Shown here: piece after piece, positions 37,597-49,358 of the stretch
Layout of the letters: every line of letters begins with the position of its first letter
Position numbering within the stretch: position 1 is the stretch's first letter
NCBI RefSeq assembly: GCF_021545845.1
Contig: NZ_CP088923.1
Coordinates: 372,001-436,000 of the forward strand
DNA length: 64,000 bases
Reading direction: 5' to 3'
DNA from: Rhodanobacter thiooxydans
Lineage (GTDB): Bacteria; Pseudomonadota; Gammaproteobacteria; Xanthomonadales; Rhodanobacteraceae
Position numbers and translations under genes: made by a program
The notes under the pieces: generated by a model
The model's input: only the letters and a program-made list of their open reading frames with translations
Database searches by the model: none
What the model was told of the DNA's origin: nothing

Positions 37597-38244
37597 ATGA
37601 ACAGCGCGCAGGTCAAATCCCAGGGCCCCGGCCGCCCGAAGGACATGGAGAAGCGTGCGGCGATCCTGTCGGCGGCGAAGGCCCTGTTCATCCGCAACGC
37701 GTTTGCCGGCACCAGTATGGACGCGATCGCCGCGGACGCGGGCGTGTCCAAGCTCACCGTGTACAGCCATTTCGGTGACAAGGACAACCTGTTCCGCGAG
37801 GTGATCCGCTCGCGCATCCAGGACTTGCTGCCGGAAGAGACCTACTTCTTCGATCCAGCTGCCGACATCCACGACACCCTGCTGCGGGTGGCGCTGACTC
37901 ACGCCCATCTCGACTGCAACGCCGAGACCGTCGGCACCTTCCGCGCCATCCTCAGCGATTGCCGCCAAGGCAACCCGCGCTACGGCAAGCTGATCTGGGA
38001 AGAGGGCGCGGCGCGTACGCATGGCCTGATGGAACGGCTGCTGCAGCAGGCGATCGACGCCGGCCAGCTCGACATTGACGACGTGGTGCGCGCCAGCGGG
38101 CAGTTCCTCAGCCTGATCAAGGGCAACCTTATGATGCGCCAGATGTTCGGCTGCACCGACTGTGCCGAGAGCTACGCCGAGGAAATCGAGAGCACCGCGC
38201 GGGCCGGCGTCGCGATGTTCCTGCGCGCCTACCAGCCGCGTTGA
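37597..38244 (+). CDS. TetR/AcrR-family transcriptional regulator
   Basis: A 215-residue repressor-type protein. The N-terminal helix-turn-helix is MDAIAADAGVSKLTVYSHFGDKDNLFREV, the TetR signature; the C-terminal ligand domain resembles AefR-like members. The preceding AT-rich promoter (TATAAT) and upstream position next to the divergent pcm/tolC pair make autoregulation or control of tolC-type efflux a reasonable guess, not shown by sequence. A strong terminator follows. Confidence 0.92.
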   Translation: MNSAQVKSQGPGRPKDMEKRAAILSAAKALFIRNAFAGTSMDAIAADAGVSKLTVYSHFGDKDNLFREVIRSRIQDLLPEETYFFDPAADIHDTLLRVALTHAHLDCNAETVGTFRAILSDCRQGNPRYGKLIWEEGAARTHGLMERLLQQAIDAGQLDIDDVVRASGQFLSLIKGNLMMRQMFGCTDCAESYAEEIESTARAGVAMFLRAYQPR

Positions 38245-38262
38245 AGCAGCGTTGGCGAAACG

Positions 38263-38294
38263 AGCCAGGTGAAGTCCTCTTCACCTGGCTTTTT
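38263..38294 (+). terminator. rho-independent terminator after the TetR gene
   Basis: AGCCAGGTGAAG, TCCT loop and CTTCACCTGGCT form a perfect 12-bp stem followed by TTTT. Confidence 0.92.
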
Positions 38295-38375
38295 CATGCG
38301 CGTTCCTAGGCTGGTCGGACTTCCGACGGCATCGGCACGCTCGCCGCTGCCCATCCGTGCCCGCAGGAGCAAGCC

Positions 38376-38972
38376 ATGGCCAAGACCAAGCCGTTCGTCA
38401 GCGACATCGAGAACATCCGCAAGCGTGCGCGCCAGGATATCGACAAGGGCGCGATAACGGCGGGTTACCGCGCCGATCGCGGAACGGTGGTCAAGTTGCT
38501 CAACCATGCGCTGGCCACCGAGATCGTCTGCGTGCTGCGCTACAAGTACCACTACTACATGGCTTCGGGCATCCACTCGCAGGCGATCAAGGCCGAGTTC
38601 CTGCAGCACGCGAACGAGGAGCAGGGCCACGCCGACCTGATCGCCGAGCGCATCACCCAGCTCGACGGCAAGCCGAACCTGTCGCCGGACGGCCTGCTCA
38701 GCCGCAGCCATGCCGACTACGTGGAGGGCGAGGATATCGTCGACATGATCAAGGAGGACCTGATCGCCGAGCGCATCGCGATCGACAGCTACCGCGAGGT
38801 GATCGCCTACATCGGCACCGACGACCCGACCACCCGCCGCGTGCTGGAAGGCATCCTGGCGATGGAGGAAGAGCACGCCGAGGACATGAACACGCTGCTG
38901 GAGCAGCTCGGCAAGAAGGGCGAGCCGGCCAAGCCCTCGCCGGCCAGGAAGGCGGCGGGCAAACGCGGCTGA
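38376..38972 (+). CDS. bacterioferritin-like di-iron protein
   Basis: A 198-residue four-helix ferritin-like protein. Iron ligands are visible: NHALATEIVCVLRY with the first Glu, HANEEQGHADLI (E-x2-H), EDLIAERIAIDSYRE and AMEEEHAEDMNTLLEQL (E-x2-H again). No haem-binding Met of classical Bfr is evident. The C-terminus is Lys/Ala-rich. It probably stores or detoxifies iron and peroxide in the cytosol, like the Dps/Bfr-like proteins of Xanthomonas. It has its own promoter region and is convergent with the next gene. Confidence 0.88.
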   Translation: MAKTKPFVSDIENIRKRARQDIDKGAITAGYRADRGTVVKLLNHALATEIVCVLRYKYHYYMASGIHSQAIKAEFLQHANEEQGHADLIAERITQLDGKPNLSPDGLLSRSHADYVEGEDIVDMIKEDLIAERIAIDSYREVIAYIGTDDPTTRRVLEGILAMEEEHAEDMNTLLEQLGKKGEPAKPSPARKAAGKRG

Positions 38973-38990
38973 CCGCTCGCCGGCACCGTC

Positions 38991-40007
38991 TCACCAGCCG
39001 GCCAGCACCAGCTTGCCGAGCGTGCGGCCGGACTCCAGCTGGCGGTGCGCCTCGCGCAGGTTCGCCGCGTTGATCGGTGCCAGCAGCGCGCTGCGCGTGC
39101 TGCGCAGTTCGCCGGAGTCGACCAGCGCGGCGATCCGTTCGAGGATGCGGCCCTGTTCGGCCATGTCGGCGGTGCCAAAGCGCGCCCGCGCGAACATGAA
39201 CTCCCAGTGGATGCCGATGCACTTGGCCTTGTACGGATCGCCGACCCTCAGCGCGCCGGCCGGCTCCACGATCAGGCCGACGTGGCCTTGCGGCGCCAGC
39301 AGCTGGCCGACCGCGTCCCAGTAGTGGTCGGTGTCGGCGAGGTTGAGCACGGCGTCGACCTGGTTGAAACCCAGGGCCTCCAACTGCAGTGCCAGCGGAT
39401 GGCGATGATTGGCCACGTGGTGCGCACCCATCGTGCGGCACCAGTCGGTGGTTTCGCTGCGCGAGGCGGTGGCGATCACCGTGAAGCCCGCGCGCCGCGC
39501 CAGCTGGATGGCGATCGAGCCCACGCCGCCGGCGCCGCCGATGATCAGCAGTGACTTGCCTTCGCCGCCATCCTCGCTGTCGAACGGCATGCGCTGAAAC
39601 AATAGCTCCCACGCGGTCAGCGCGGTCAGCGGCAGCGCCGCCGCCTCGGCCAGGTCCAGCGAGCGCGGCGCATGCCCGACCAGCCGCGCGTCGACCAGCT
39701 GGAACTGCGCGTTGCTGCCCGGGCGGGTGACGTCGCCGGCGTAGTACACGCGGTCGCCCGGCCGGAAACCGTCGACCGCGTCGCCGGTCGCCTCTACCAC
39801 CCCGGCGGCGTCGTAGCCGAGCACCTTCGGCTGCGTCTCGATCTGCGGCTTGGGTGAACGGATCTTGGTGTCGACCGGATTCACCGAGATCGCCTCCACG
39901 TGCACCAGCAGGTCATGCTCGCCGGGCGTCGGCGGCGGCAGCTCGACGTCGAACAACGATTGCGGGTCGTCGATTGGCAGGTAGCGGGTGAGTGCGACGG
40001 CTTTCAT
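38991..40007 (-). CDS. zinc-type alcohol dehydrogenase/quinone-reductase-like protein
   Basis: A 338-residue MDR-superfamily oxidoreductase. Seen: N-terminal GroES-like fold (VHVEAISVNPVDTKIR; LGYDAAGVVEATGDAV) and Rossmann domain LLIIGGAGGVGSIAIQLARRAG. The structural and catalytic zinc cysteines of classical ADH are missing, so it is probably a zinc-free quinone or enal reductase using NADPH. GGAG precedes the ATG. It is a single gene, convergent with the ferritin-like gene. Confidence 0.88.
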   Translation of the reverse strand: MKAVALTRYLPIDDPQSLFDVELPPPTPGEHDLLVHVEAISVNPVDTKIRSPKPQIETQPKVLGYDAAGVVEATGDAVDGFRPGDRVYYAGDVTRPGSNAQFQLVDARLVGHAPRSLDLAEAAALPLTALTAWELLFQRMPFDSEDGGEGKSLLIIGGAGGVGSIAIQLARRAGFTVIATASRSETTDWCRTMGAHHVANHRHPLALQLEALGFNQVDAVLNLADTDHYWDAVGQLLAPQGHVGLIVEPAGALRVGDPYKAKCIGIHWEFMFARARFGTADMAEQGRILERIAALVDSGELRSTRSALLAPINAANLREAHRQLESGRTLGKLVLAGW

Positions 40008-40188
40008 GGGACAACTCCATGGATGACTCGAAGGCCGCCCTTTGCTTCCTTCCGCAGGGAGGCGGGCAGGCGGCCTGATCCCCGATCGTACGCCCCGGCG
40101 GCGTGACGGGACGGTACCGGCTCGGCGCTGGTCACGCGGCGCCGAGCCGAGCCTGTAAGCTTGGCCCATTCCCCGCAGGAGCCGCGCG

Positions 40189-41211
40189 ATGCAGACCCCG
40201 GATATTTCGAACTCCTCGCGTCACGGCATCCGCCGCGCCATCCTGGCATTGCTCGCGCTGCTGGTGCTGGGCGTGGCGGCGCTGATGTGGTGGTGGGACA
40301 CCGAGCCGGCGCTGTTCGATCCGGCGGCGGCGACCCAGGCGCAGCTGCAGGAGCTGAAGCGGCCGGTCAGCACCGGCGCGACCACCACCGCCACCCTGAT
40401 CGCCTCGGTGCGTACGCTGCTGGACAAGCGCGGCGGCTACCTCAGCAACGACAAGCTGCCGCCGGGCGTGCTGCTGGACAACATCCCCAACTGGGAATTC
40501 GGTTCGCTGACCGCCTCGCGCGACCTGGTGCGCGCGCTGCGCAACGACTTCAGCCGCTCGCAGACGCAGTCGACCGAGGACAAGGACCTGGCCGAGGCCG
40601 ACCCGCTGCTCAACAGCCCGAACGACCGCTGGCTGCTGCCCAGTTCGGAGAGCCAGTACCGCAAGGCGATCAAGCATCTGGAAGGCTATCTGGCCCGGCT
40701 CGGCGACAGCGAAACCAGCGGCGCGCATTTCTATGCCCGCGCCGACAATTTGGCCGACTACCTGCAGCTGGCCTCGGCGCGGCTCGGTTCGCTGTCGCAG
40801 CGGCTATCAGCCAGCGTGGGCCAGATCCGCATCGGCGAGGTGGCCGGCGCCGACCAGCCTGCGGCCGCCGGCACGGTGGCCGCGCCCGGCGGCGGCCGGC
40901 TGGTGAAGACGCCATGGACGAAGATCGACGACAACTTCTACGAGGCGCGCGGCTACACCTGGACGCTGCTGGAACAGCTCAAGGCGTTCCGCCAGGACTT
41001 CGGCCCGATCCTGCGCTCCAAGCACGCCGACGTCAGCCTGGAGCAGGTGATCCGCGAGCTGGAGGAGGCGCAGCGCCCGCTGCACAGCCCGATGGTGCTG
41101 AACGGTTCGCCGTTCGGCTTCTTCGCCAACCACTCGCTGGTGATGGCGAACTACGTGTCACGCGCGAACGCGGCGCTGATCGACCTGCGCGAACTGCTCA
41201 GGCGCGGCTGA
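40189..41211 (+). CDS. DUF2333-family membrane protein
   Basis: A 340-residue protein with one N-terminal membrane anchor (ILALLALLVLGVAALMWWW) and a large domain with the family signature YLSNDKLPPGVLLDNIPNWEFG, DLVRALRNDFSRSQTQS and KHLEGYLARLGD. DUF2333 proteins are common in gammaproteobacteria and of unknown function; the domain is probably periplasmic. It is a stand-alone gene with its own terminator. Confidence 0.88.
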   Translation: MQTPDISNSSRHGIRRAILALLALLVLGVAALMWWWDTEPALFDPAAATQAQLQELKRPVSTGATTTATLIASVRTLLDKRGGYLSNDKLPPGVLLDNIPNWEFGSLTASRDLVRALRNDFSRSQTQSTEDKDLAEADPLLNSPNDRWLLPSSESQYRKAIKHLEGYLARLGDSETSGAHFYARADNLADYLQLASARLGSLSQRLSASVGQIRIGEVAGADQPAAAGTVAAPGGGRLVKTPWTKIDDNFYEARGYTWTLLEQLKAFRQDFGPILRSKHADVSLEQVIRELEEAQRPLHSPMVLNGSPFGFFANHSLVMANYVSRANAALIDLRELLRRG

Positions 41212-41222
41212 GTGCATGAGCG

Positions 41223-41248
41223 ACAAACCCCGCCGGGGCGGGGTTTGT
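41223..41248. terminator. bidirectional terminator between the DUF2333 gene and ppa
   Basis: ACAAACCCCGCC and GGCGGGGTTTGT form a perfect stem with a two-base loop between the two convergent genes. T runs are short. Confidence 0.85.
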
Positions 41249-41276
41249 GCATGGATACTTCTGGTTGGCGGCAGGC

Positions 41277-41816
41277 TCAGCCGCTGATGGCGTCCTGGTA
41301 GCGCTGGAAGCCGGCGAGGATCTCGGCCTTCGCCTCGTTGGCGCCGACCCAGCCGTCCACCTTTACCCACTTGCCCTTCTCCAGATCCTTGTAGTGCTCG
41401 AAGAAGTGGCCGATGCGTTCCAGCCAGTGCGGCGAGACGCCCTTCATGTCGTTGATGTGCGCGTAGCCCGGGAACACCTTCGGCGAGGGGATCACCACCA
41501 GCTTCTCGTCGCTGCCGGCCTCGTCGCTCATCTTCAGCATGCCGACCGGGCGGCAGCGGATCACCGAGCCGACCGCCAGCGGCAGCGGCAGGATCACCAC
41601 CGCGTCCAGCGGATCGCCGTCGCCGCCCAGGGTGCGCGGCACGTAGCCGTAGTTGCACGGGTAGCGCATCGGGGTGGACAGGATGCGGTCCACGAAGATC
41701 GCACCCGACTCCTTCTCCACCTCGTACTTGACCGGCTCGGCGTCCTTGGGGATCTCGATGATGACGTTGATTTCTTCCGGCACGTTGCGGCCGGCGGAGA
41801 CGAGGTGCAGACCCAT
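41277..41816 (-). CDS. ppa: family I inorganic pyrophosphatase
   Basis: Soluble enzyme that hydrolyses PPi to phosphate and pulls biosynthetic reactions forward. 179 residues. Seen: INVIIEIPKDAEPVKYEVEK, the metal-binding GDGDPLDAVVI (three Asp) and GMLKMSDEAGSDEKLVVIP. AAGGACAG precedes the ATG. The nearby hppA and pfp genes also act on PPi (see the findings). Confidence 0.97.
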   Translation of the reverse strand: MGLHLVSAGRNVPEEINVIIEIPKDAEPVKYEVEKESGAIFVDRILSTPMRYPCNYGYVPRTLGGDGDPLDAVVILPLPLAVGSVIRCRPVGMLKMSDEAGSDEKLVVIPSPKVFPGYAHINDMKGVSPHWLERIGHFFEHYKDLEKGKWVKVDGWVGANEAKAEILAGFQRYQDAISG

Positions 41817-41911
41817 GGACTGTCCTTGGCGAGGAAGGGGAAAAGAGGGTCCGCAAGAATACGCCAAACGCTGCTGCGATGCAGCAGTGGCGGGCTTCGC
41901 TGCGCCGGCGT

Positions 41912-42766
41912 TCAGGCCTTCGTCGGCTTCCGGTACGGCCGCTCGCGCAGCCATTTGGTGGCGATCCACTTCTCGCCCTCGAGCACCGGCAGGCCGGCGT
42001 GCAGCGAGCTGCGGTCGCCGCCCTCGTAGGCGAAATACACCGCGGCGCCGCGTCGTGCGGTGACGGTGAGGCCGAGCTCGGGGAACGCCGTGCCGCCGCC
42101 CCGCAAGGGCGTGTTCAGGTACATCACCACGCTGGCGATGCGCTGCCCGCCTGCGGCGGTGATCGCCTCGTAGCCGGGTTGCTCCGGGTCGAACCAGTCG
42201 AAGTGCGGCTCGTACTCCTGACCGGGCAGGTAGTGCAGGATCTGCAGTCCCTCGCCGTGGCTCGCCGGCACGCCGGTGAGGGCGGCCAGGCGCTGCTCGA
42301 TGCGGCCGACCGGCGGCACTTCGTCCAGGGTGAAGAACATGCCCTCGCTGGTGCGCCGCCGGTCCACCTGCTGGCGGCCGGCGCTGTCGACGGTGAGCGC
42401 GCGCTGCAGGCGCGGCTGCGCCAGCGCGATCAGCTCGTCGCATTCGTTCTCGTCGAGGAGGTTCTCCAGCACGCGCAGCACCGGCGCGTCGACGCTGAGC
42501 GAGACGCCGATCGTGCGATCGCCGGCGCGGACCTCGGGCGCCTCGGGGTGTTTTGCGCGCAGCCCCTGCAGCGATCCCCTGGTCGTGCCGGCGAGCAGCG
42601 TCGCCAGCGGCAGCTTCAGCACTTCGGCGACGATGCCGCGGCTCTGCCGCGGATCGTAGCCGTGCTCCTTCATCAACTGCAGCACCGCCGCCGTGCCGTG
42701 GCCGGCGCGTGTGGTGGCGAGGATCCATTCGCGCAGTTCGTGGCTGATGGTGGTGCGTGGGTGCAT
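41912..42766 (-). CDS. prolyl 4-hydroxylase-type 2-oxoglutarate/Fe(II) oxygenase
   Basis: A 284-residue enzyme. The C-terminal double-stranded beta-helix carries the iron triad: HFDWFD (H-x-D) and, about 65 residues on, the distal His in SSLHAGLPVLEGEKWIATKW with the 2-oxoglutarate Lys. The N-terminal part (1-95), with ISHELREWILATTRAGHG, is helical and likely binds substrate. The family hydroxylates proline in peptides; the bacterial target is unknown. It is 10 bp downstream of the S9 peptidase gene on the same strand, so probably co-transcribed with it. Confidence 0.9.
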   Translation of the reverse strand: MHPRTTISHELREWILATTRAGHGTAAVLQLMKEHGYDPRQSRGIVAEVLKLPLATLLAGTTRGSLQGLRAKHPEAPEVRAGDRTIGVSLSVDAPVLRVLENLLDENECDELIALAQPRLQRALTVDSAGRQQVDRRRTSEGMFFTLDEVPPVGRIEQRLAALTGVPASHGEGLQILHYLPGQEYEPHFDWFDPEQPGYEAITAAGGQRIASVVMYLNTPLRGGGTAFPELGLTVTARRGAAVYFAYEGGDRSSLHAGLPVLEGEKWIATKWLRERPYRKPTKA

Positions 42767-42776
42767 GGGGTCGGGA

Positions 42777-44909
42777 TTACTTCAGCTGGTCCCACAGGAA
42801 GTCGTAGGCCATCGCGTGCATGTGGGCGGATTGCCGGTTGTCCGCACCGGCGCCGTGGCCGCCTTCGAGGTTCTCGTAGAACCACACGTTCCGGTGGCCT
42901 TGCGCCTGCATCCGCGCGGCCATCTTGCGCGCCTGCACCGGGCCGACGCGGTCGTCGCTGGTGGCGGTGTAGAACAGCACCGGCGGGTAGTGGCCGTCCT
43001 TCTGCACGTTCTGGTACGGCGAGAAGGTCTTGATGAAACTCCAGTCGGACGTGTCCGGGTTGCCGTATTCGGCCATCCACGAAGCGCCGGCGGACAGGTG
43101 GATGTAGCGCTTCATGTCCAGCAGCGGCACCTCGCAGGCGATCGCGCCGAACAGCTGCGGGTACATGGTCAGCATGTTGCCCATCAGCAGGCCGCCGTTG
43201 CTGCCGCCTTCGGCGCCGAGGTGCTGCGCCGAGGTCACGCCGCGCTTCACCAAGTCTTCGGCTACCGCGGCGAAATCCTCGTACGCGCGTGGGCGGTTCG
43301 CCTTCAGCGCAGCCTGGTGCCACTGCGGGCCGTACTCGCCGCCGCCGCGGATGTTCGCGATCACGTAGACGCCGCCGCGTTCCAGCCAGGCGCGGCCGAC
43401 GCTGCCGCTGTAGTACGGCTGCAGCGAGACCTCGAAGCCGCCGTAGCCATACAGCAGGGTACGGTTGCTGCCGTCGAGCTCGATACCTTTCGGGGCGATC
43501 TCGAAGTACGGCACGCGGGTGCCGTCCTTCGATGTCACGAAGTGCTGGCTGACCGCGAACTTCGTGGCGTCGAAGAACGCCGGCGCCTGCTTGATCGTCT
43601 CGACCGCCGCGTCGTCCAGCACGCCGCGCTGCAGCGACGAAGGGGCCAGGAAGCCAGTGACGTCGAGCCAGTACTCGTCGCTGTGGTCGGGGTCGGTGTC
43701 GATCACGCTGATCGTGCTCAGCGCCGGCGCGCCCGCCATCGCCATGCGCTTCCAGTCGCCGTCGGGAGTGGCCATCCGCGGCGGAGTCAGCACCTCCAGC
43801 CGGCTCTTGACGTCGTCCATCAGGTTGAGGATCAGGTGGTTCCTGGTCCAGGCATACGAGTCCAGCGAGGTGTGCACGTCGGGTTTGAACAGCACGGTGA
43901 AGTGGCGCTTGCCGGCCATGAAGCCGTCGAATGGCGCCGCCAGCAGCGCGCCGGCAGGGTAGCTGCTGCCGTCCACCGTCCACGGCGAGCGGGTGCGCAC
44001 CAGCAGCCAGTCGCGATGGGCGTCGGCTTCCGCGTCGGCCGGCACTTCGACGCGGGCCAGCTTGTCGCCGAGGCGCTGGTACAGGTCGCTGTGGTAGAAA
44101 TCCCGGGCGACGGAAACGAAGTCGCGCTCGTAGCCCGGCGTGCGGTCGTGGTGGGCGCTGACCGCCAGGTCGCTCGGCTTGCCCTCGTACACGGTGGTGG
44201 CCGCGGCCAGCGGCGTGCCGCGCTTCCACTCCTTGGCGATGCGCGGATAGCTCGACTCGGTCATCGAGCCGGGGCCGAAGTCGGTGCCAATGTAGAGGGT
44301 GTCTTCGTCGATCCAGTCGACCTCGCTCTTCGCCACCGGCAAGACGAAGCCGTCCTTCACGAACGCCTTGTGCGGGATGCTGAACTCGCGCACGGCCACG
44401 GCGTCGCCGCCGTCCGGCGACAGCGAGACCAGGCAGCGCTCGTACGCCGGCTTCAGGCATCGCACGCCCTTGAACACCCAGCGCTTGCCTTCGGCCTGGT
44501 TCAACGCGTCGACGTCCAGCAGCACTTCCCACACCGGCACGGCCTTGCGGTACTCGGCCAGCGTGGTGCGCCGCCAGATGCCGCGCGGATGCGCCTTGTC
44601 GCGCCAGAAGTTGTACAGGTGGTCGCCCATGCGGTTGACGTAGGGGATGCGCGCTTCCGAGTCGAGCACCTCGAGAATGCCGTCGCGGGTATGGGCGAAC
44701 TCGGCGTTGTCGACGAACTGCTTCGCGGTGGTCGCGTTCTGCTGCTTCACCCAGTCCAGTGCGCGCTCGCCGTGGATGTCCTCCAGCCACAGGAACGGGT
44801 CGTCGCTGGCCGCGTTGGCGGCGGGAGCGGGGGTGGTGTCGCGGGCGTGGCTATCGTTCATGCCCGCCAGTGTGACGCCGAGCGCCAGCGTCAGCCAGAC
44901 TGCTTTCAT
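42777..44909 (-). CDS. S9 prolyl oligopeptidase-family serine peptidase
   Basis: A 710-residue exported protein (signal peptide MKAVWLTLALGVTLAGMNDSHA) with a seven-bladed propeller (about 60-430) and a C-terminal alpha/beta hydrolase. Catalytic Ser sits in EGGSNGGLLMG; candidate Asp in TSDDRVGPVQARKMAARM and His in LEGGHGAGADN. It cleaves short peptides after proline. GGGGAT precedes the ATG. A prolyl hydroxylase gene follows 10 bp downstream, an intriguing pairing of proline-directed enzymes. Confidence 0.93.
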   Translation of the reverse strand: MKAVWLTLALGVTLAGMNDSHARDTTPAPAANAASDDPFLWLEDIHGERALDWVKQQNATTAKQFVDNAEFAHTRDGILEVLDSEARIPYVNRMGDHLYNFWRDKAHPRGIWRRTTLAEYRKAVPVWEVLLDVDALNQAEGKRWVFKGVRCLKPAYERCLVSLSPDGGDAVAVREFSIPHKAFVKDGFVLPVAKSEVDWIDEDTLYIGTDFGPGSMTESSYPRIAKEWKRGTPLAAATTVYEGKPSDLAVSAHHDRTPGYERDFVSVARDFYHSDLYQRLGDKLARVEVPADAEADAHRDWLLVRTRSPWTVDGSSYPAGALLAAPFDGFMAGKRHFTVLFKPDVHTSLDSYAWTRNHLILNLMDDVKSRLEVLTPPRMATPDGDWKRMAMAGAPALSTISVIDTDPDHSDEYWLDVTGFLAPSSLQRGVLDDAAVETIKQAPAFFDATKFAVSQHFVTSKDGTRVPYFEIAPKGIELDGSNRTLLYGYGGFEVSLQPYYSGSVGRAWLERGGVYVIANIRGGGEYGPQWHQAALKANRPRAYEDFAAVAEDLVKRGVTSAQHLGAEGGSNGGLLMGNMLTMYPQLFGAIACEVPLLDMKRYIHLSAGASWMAEYGNPDTSDWSFIKTFSPYQNVQKDGHYPPVLFYTATSDDRVGPVQARKMAARMQAQGHRNVWFYENLEGGHGAGADNRQSAHMHAMAYDFLWDQLK

Positions 44910-45027
44910 CGTGTATCCCCAGGTGTGCGGTTGGAGGTGGTCGCGGTGGGCGCGGCCTGCCCCGCCGAGCGTAGCCGGGCTTGGCCGGCCGCCGCCCGTG
45001 ACTAAAGTCAGGCGCGCGAGCCGGAAA

Positions 45028-45057
45028 CAGAAATCCCGCCACGCGGCGGGATTTCTG
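45028..45057. terminator. terminator downstream of hppA
   Basis: CAGAAATCCCGCC and GGCGGGATTTCTG form a perfect 13-bp stem around ACGC. On the minus strand it is followed by TTTCC. It lies between hppA and the S9 peptidase gene. Confidence 0.85.
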
Positions 45058-45076
45058 CGAGAGACGGTGGCGCGGC

Positions 45077-47149
<2,073 letters not shown>

Positions 47150-47312
47150 CGGAGCCTCCCCATGGGTTGTAAGTGGCCGTCCGGAACGGGCGGTCGCAGG
47201 GAGTATAAGGCAGACGCGGCGGCGCAGGCCGTTGTGCGGCGCAGGGCCGTCCGCCAAAGAAAAGGGCCATGCGCGGATGCTCAGCCCCCGGAACGCTTGC
47301 CTCGGCGCGGAT

Positions 47313-47750
47313 TTACCGCAGCGCGTAGTCCAGGATGATGCCGGTGGCGATCGCGACCAGCAGGTAGTCGTTGTTCGCGCGCACCCAGTGGTAGCCGCGC
47401 GGCGGCGGGTGCAGGCGGTAATGGCGGTAGTCGCGCACCACGTAGCTCGGGCCATAGTAGCGGTGGCCGCGTTCCCAGCGATGGGGGTGCGCCGGGTAAT
47501 AGCGCGGGCCGGCGTAGTGGTAGTCGCGATGGTCGTAACCGTAGCGACGGTCGTCATGGCGGCGATGGTCGCGGCGCCAGTCGCCGTGGCGACGGTCGTC
47601 ATGCCAGCGGCGGCCGTCGTGATGACGGTCGTAGCCACGGTCATGGCCATGCCGGCCATGATCATCCGGGCCGGGCCCCGGGGCGGCCAGCGCGAGGCTG
47701 CCGGTGGTGAGCAAGGCGAGGGCGATGAGCAGGCGGTGGACGAGTTTCAT
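47313..47750 (-). CDS. RcnB-family periplasmic protein
   Basis: A 145-residue exported protein: signal peptide [22 protein letters not shown], then a His/Arg/Asp/Tyr-rich, low-complexity stretch ([20 protein letters not shown]), and a C-terminal RcnB domain ([28 protein letters not shown]). RcnB helps retain nickel and cobalt in E. coli; in this clade the family is common and its role is not settled. The His-rich part could bind metal. It lies between hppA and pfp on the same strand. Confidence 0.85.
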   Translation of the reverse strand: MKLVHRLLIALALLTTGSLALAAPGPGPDDHGRHGHDRGYDRHHDGRRWHDDRRHGDWRRDHRRHDDRRYGYDHRDYHYAGPRYYPAHPHRWERGHRYYGPSYVVRDYRHYRLHPPPRGYHWVRANNDYLLVAIATGIILDYALR

Positions 47751-47889
47751 CTCGGGTCTCCTCCCGTGGCAGGTCGTGGCCGCAACAGCGCGGCGATCGA
47801 CCCGGGCAGGGTGGATCGTAGGAAATTGCGGCTGAACGAAACCCGATCCCGCGGCCCGGTTCCAGGTGGCCCTCACCAGCAAGGCGGCC

Positions 47890-49167
47890 TCAGCGCCGGA
47901 ATGCCGCCAGCCTGTTCGCCACCGCCACGTTCTTCAGCCGCACGTAGCGCGGCAGCCCGTCCTTGCCGTACGGCAGCGGCGCTTCGCCGCAGATCAGCGG
48001 GGCGAGGTAACGGCGGGCGGCGGCGGTGATGTCGAAACCGTCGCGGCTGATGAAGTTCTTCGGCATCTTCTTTTCGCGGTTGGCGATCTTCGCCAGCGGT
48101 GCCGGTTCGATCTTCCAGCGGTACGGCGCGTCGGACGTGCGCACGATCACCGGCATCACCGCGTTCATCCCGGCCAGTGCGTAGCCGACCGCGGCACGGC
48201 CCACCGCATAGGCCTGCTCCGCGTCGACCTTTGAGGCGGCGTGCCGCGCGGAGCGCTGCAGGTAGTCGGGCAACGCCCAGTGGTACTTGTAGCCGAGCTT
48301 TTCCTTCACCAGTGCCGCCAGCACTGGCGCCACGCCGCCGAGCTGGGCGTGGCCGAACGCGTCACGGGTGCCGGCCTCGGCGAGGAACTGGCCGGCTGTG
48401 TTGCGCACGCCTTCGGAAGCGACCACGGTGCACCAGCCGACGCGCTCGACGGTGGTTTTCACTTTCGCCAGGAATGCGGCCTCGTCGAACGCATTCTCGG
48501 GGAACAGGATGATGTGTGGCGGCGCGTCCGCACCTTCGCCAGCGAGGCCGGCGGCGGCGGCGATCCAGCCGGCGTGGCGGCCCATCACTTCCAGGATGAA
48601 CACCTTGGTCGAGGTCTCGGCCATCGAGGCCACGTCCAGGCTGGCCTCCAGCGTGGAAATCGCGGTGTACTTCGCCACCGAGCCGAAACCGGGGCAGCAG
48701 TCGGTGACGGCGAGGTCATTGTCCACCGTCTTCGGCACGCCGATGCAGCGGATGTCGTAGCCCAGTGCCTTGCCGATCTGCGACAGTTTCAGCGCGGTAT
48801 CGGCCGAATCGTTGCCGCCGTTGTAGAGGAACCAGCGGATGTCGTGCGCACGGAACACCTCGATCAGCCGCTCGTACTCGGCGCGGTTCTCGTCCAGCGA
48901 CTTCAGCTTGTAGCGGCACGAGCCGAACGCGCCGCCGGGCGTGTGGCGTAGCGCGGCGATCGCGGCGGCCGATTCCTTCGAGGTGTCGATCAGCTCCTCG
49001 CGCAGCGCGCCGAGGATGCCGTTGCGCGCGGCGTAGACCTTCACGCCCTTGCCGCGGGCGGCTTCGATCACACCGGCGGCGGTGGCGTTGATCACGGCGG
49101 TGACACCGCCGGACTGGGCGTACAGCAGGTTGCCGGCGATGGCGGGTGAACGGCGGTTCGGGCTCAT
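47890..49167 (-). CDS. pfp: PPi-dependent 6-phosphofructokinase
   Basis: Phosphorylates fructose 6-phosphate with PPi, reversibly. 425 residues. The N-terminal Gly-rich YAQSGGVTAVINATAAGV is the substrate entry. At 117-121 GGNDS has Asp120, and at 145-151 PKTVDND has Lys146; both are the PPi-type residues that in ATP-type PFK are glycines. EVMGRHAGWIAAAAGLA binds fructose phosphate. Family enzymes of this type occur in Xanthomonas and Methylococcus. The start at 49167 begins the conserved region. Divergent from adk. Confidence 0.9.
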   Translation of the reverse strand: MSPNRRSPAIAGNLLYAQSGGVTAVINATAAGVIEAARGKGVKVYAARNGILGALREELIDTSKESAAAIAALRHTPGGAFGSCRYKLKSLDENRAEYERLIEVFRAHDIRWFLYNGGNDSADTALKLSQIGKALGYDIRCIGVPKTVDNDLAVTDCCPGFGSVAKYTAISTLEASLDVASMAETSTKVFILEVMGRHAGWIAAAAGLAGEGADAPPHIILFPENAFDEAAFLAKVKTTVERVGWCTVVASEGVRNTAGQFLAEAGTRDAFGHAQLGGVAPVLAALVKEKLGYKYHWALPDYLQRSARHAASKVDAEQAYAVGRAAVGYALAGMNAVMPVIVRTSDAPYRWKIEPAPLAKIANREKKMPKNFISRDGFDITAAARRYLAPLICGEAPLPYGKDGLPRYVRLKNVAVANRLAAFRR

Positions 49168-49358
49168 GGGATCCTCGGTCAGGCAGCGGGGTGGTTGGCC
49201 ACGGTCGCCGGCAAATCTTTTCTGCAACAGGTACTTGGCCGAATACGACGAAGGTCGCTGTTTGACGGCACTCGGTGCAGCGGCTAATTTGACGGGCAAT
49301 TCCGTGCATCGGGCAGGCGGCTGCAACATGCGGCGGCCTGCCGAACTTGTGGAGCATT

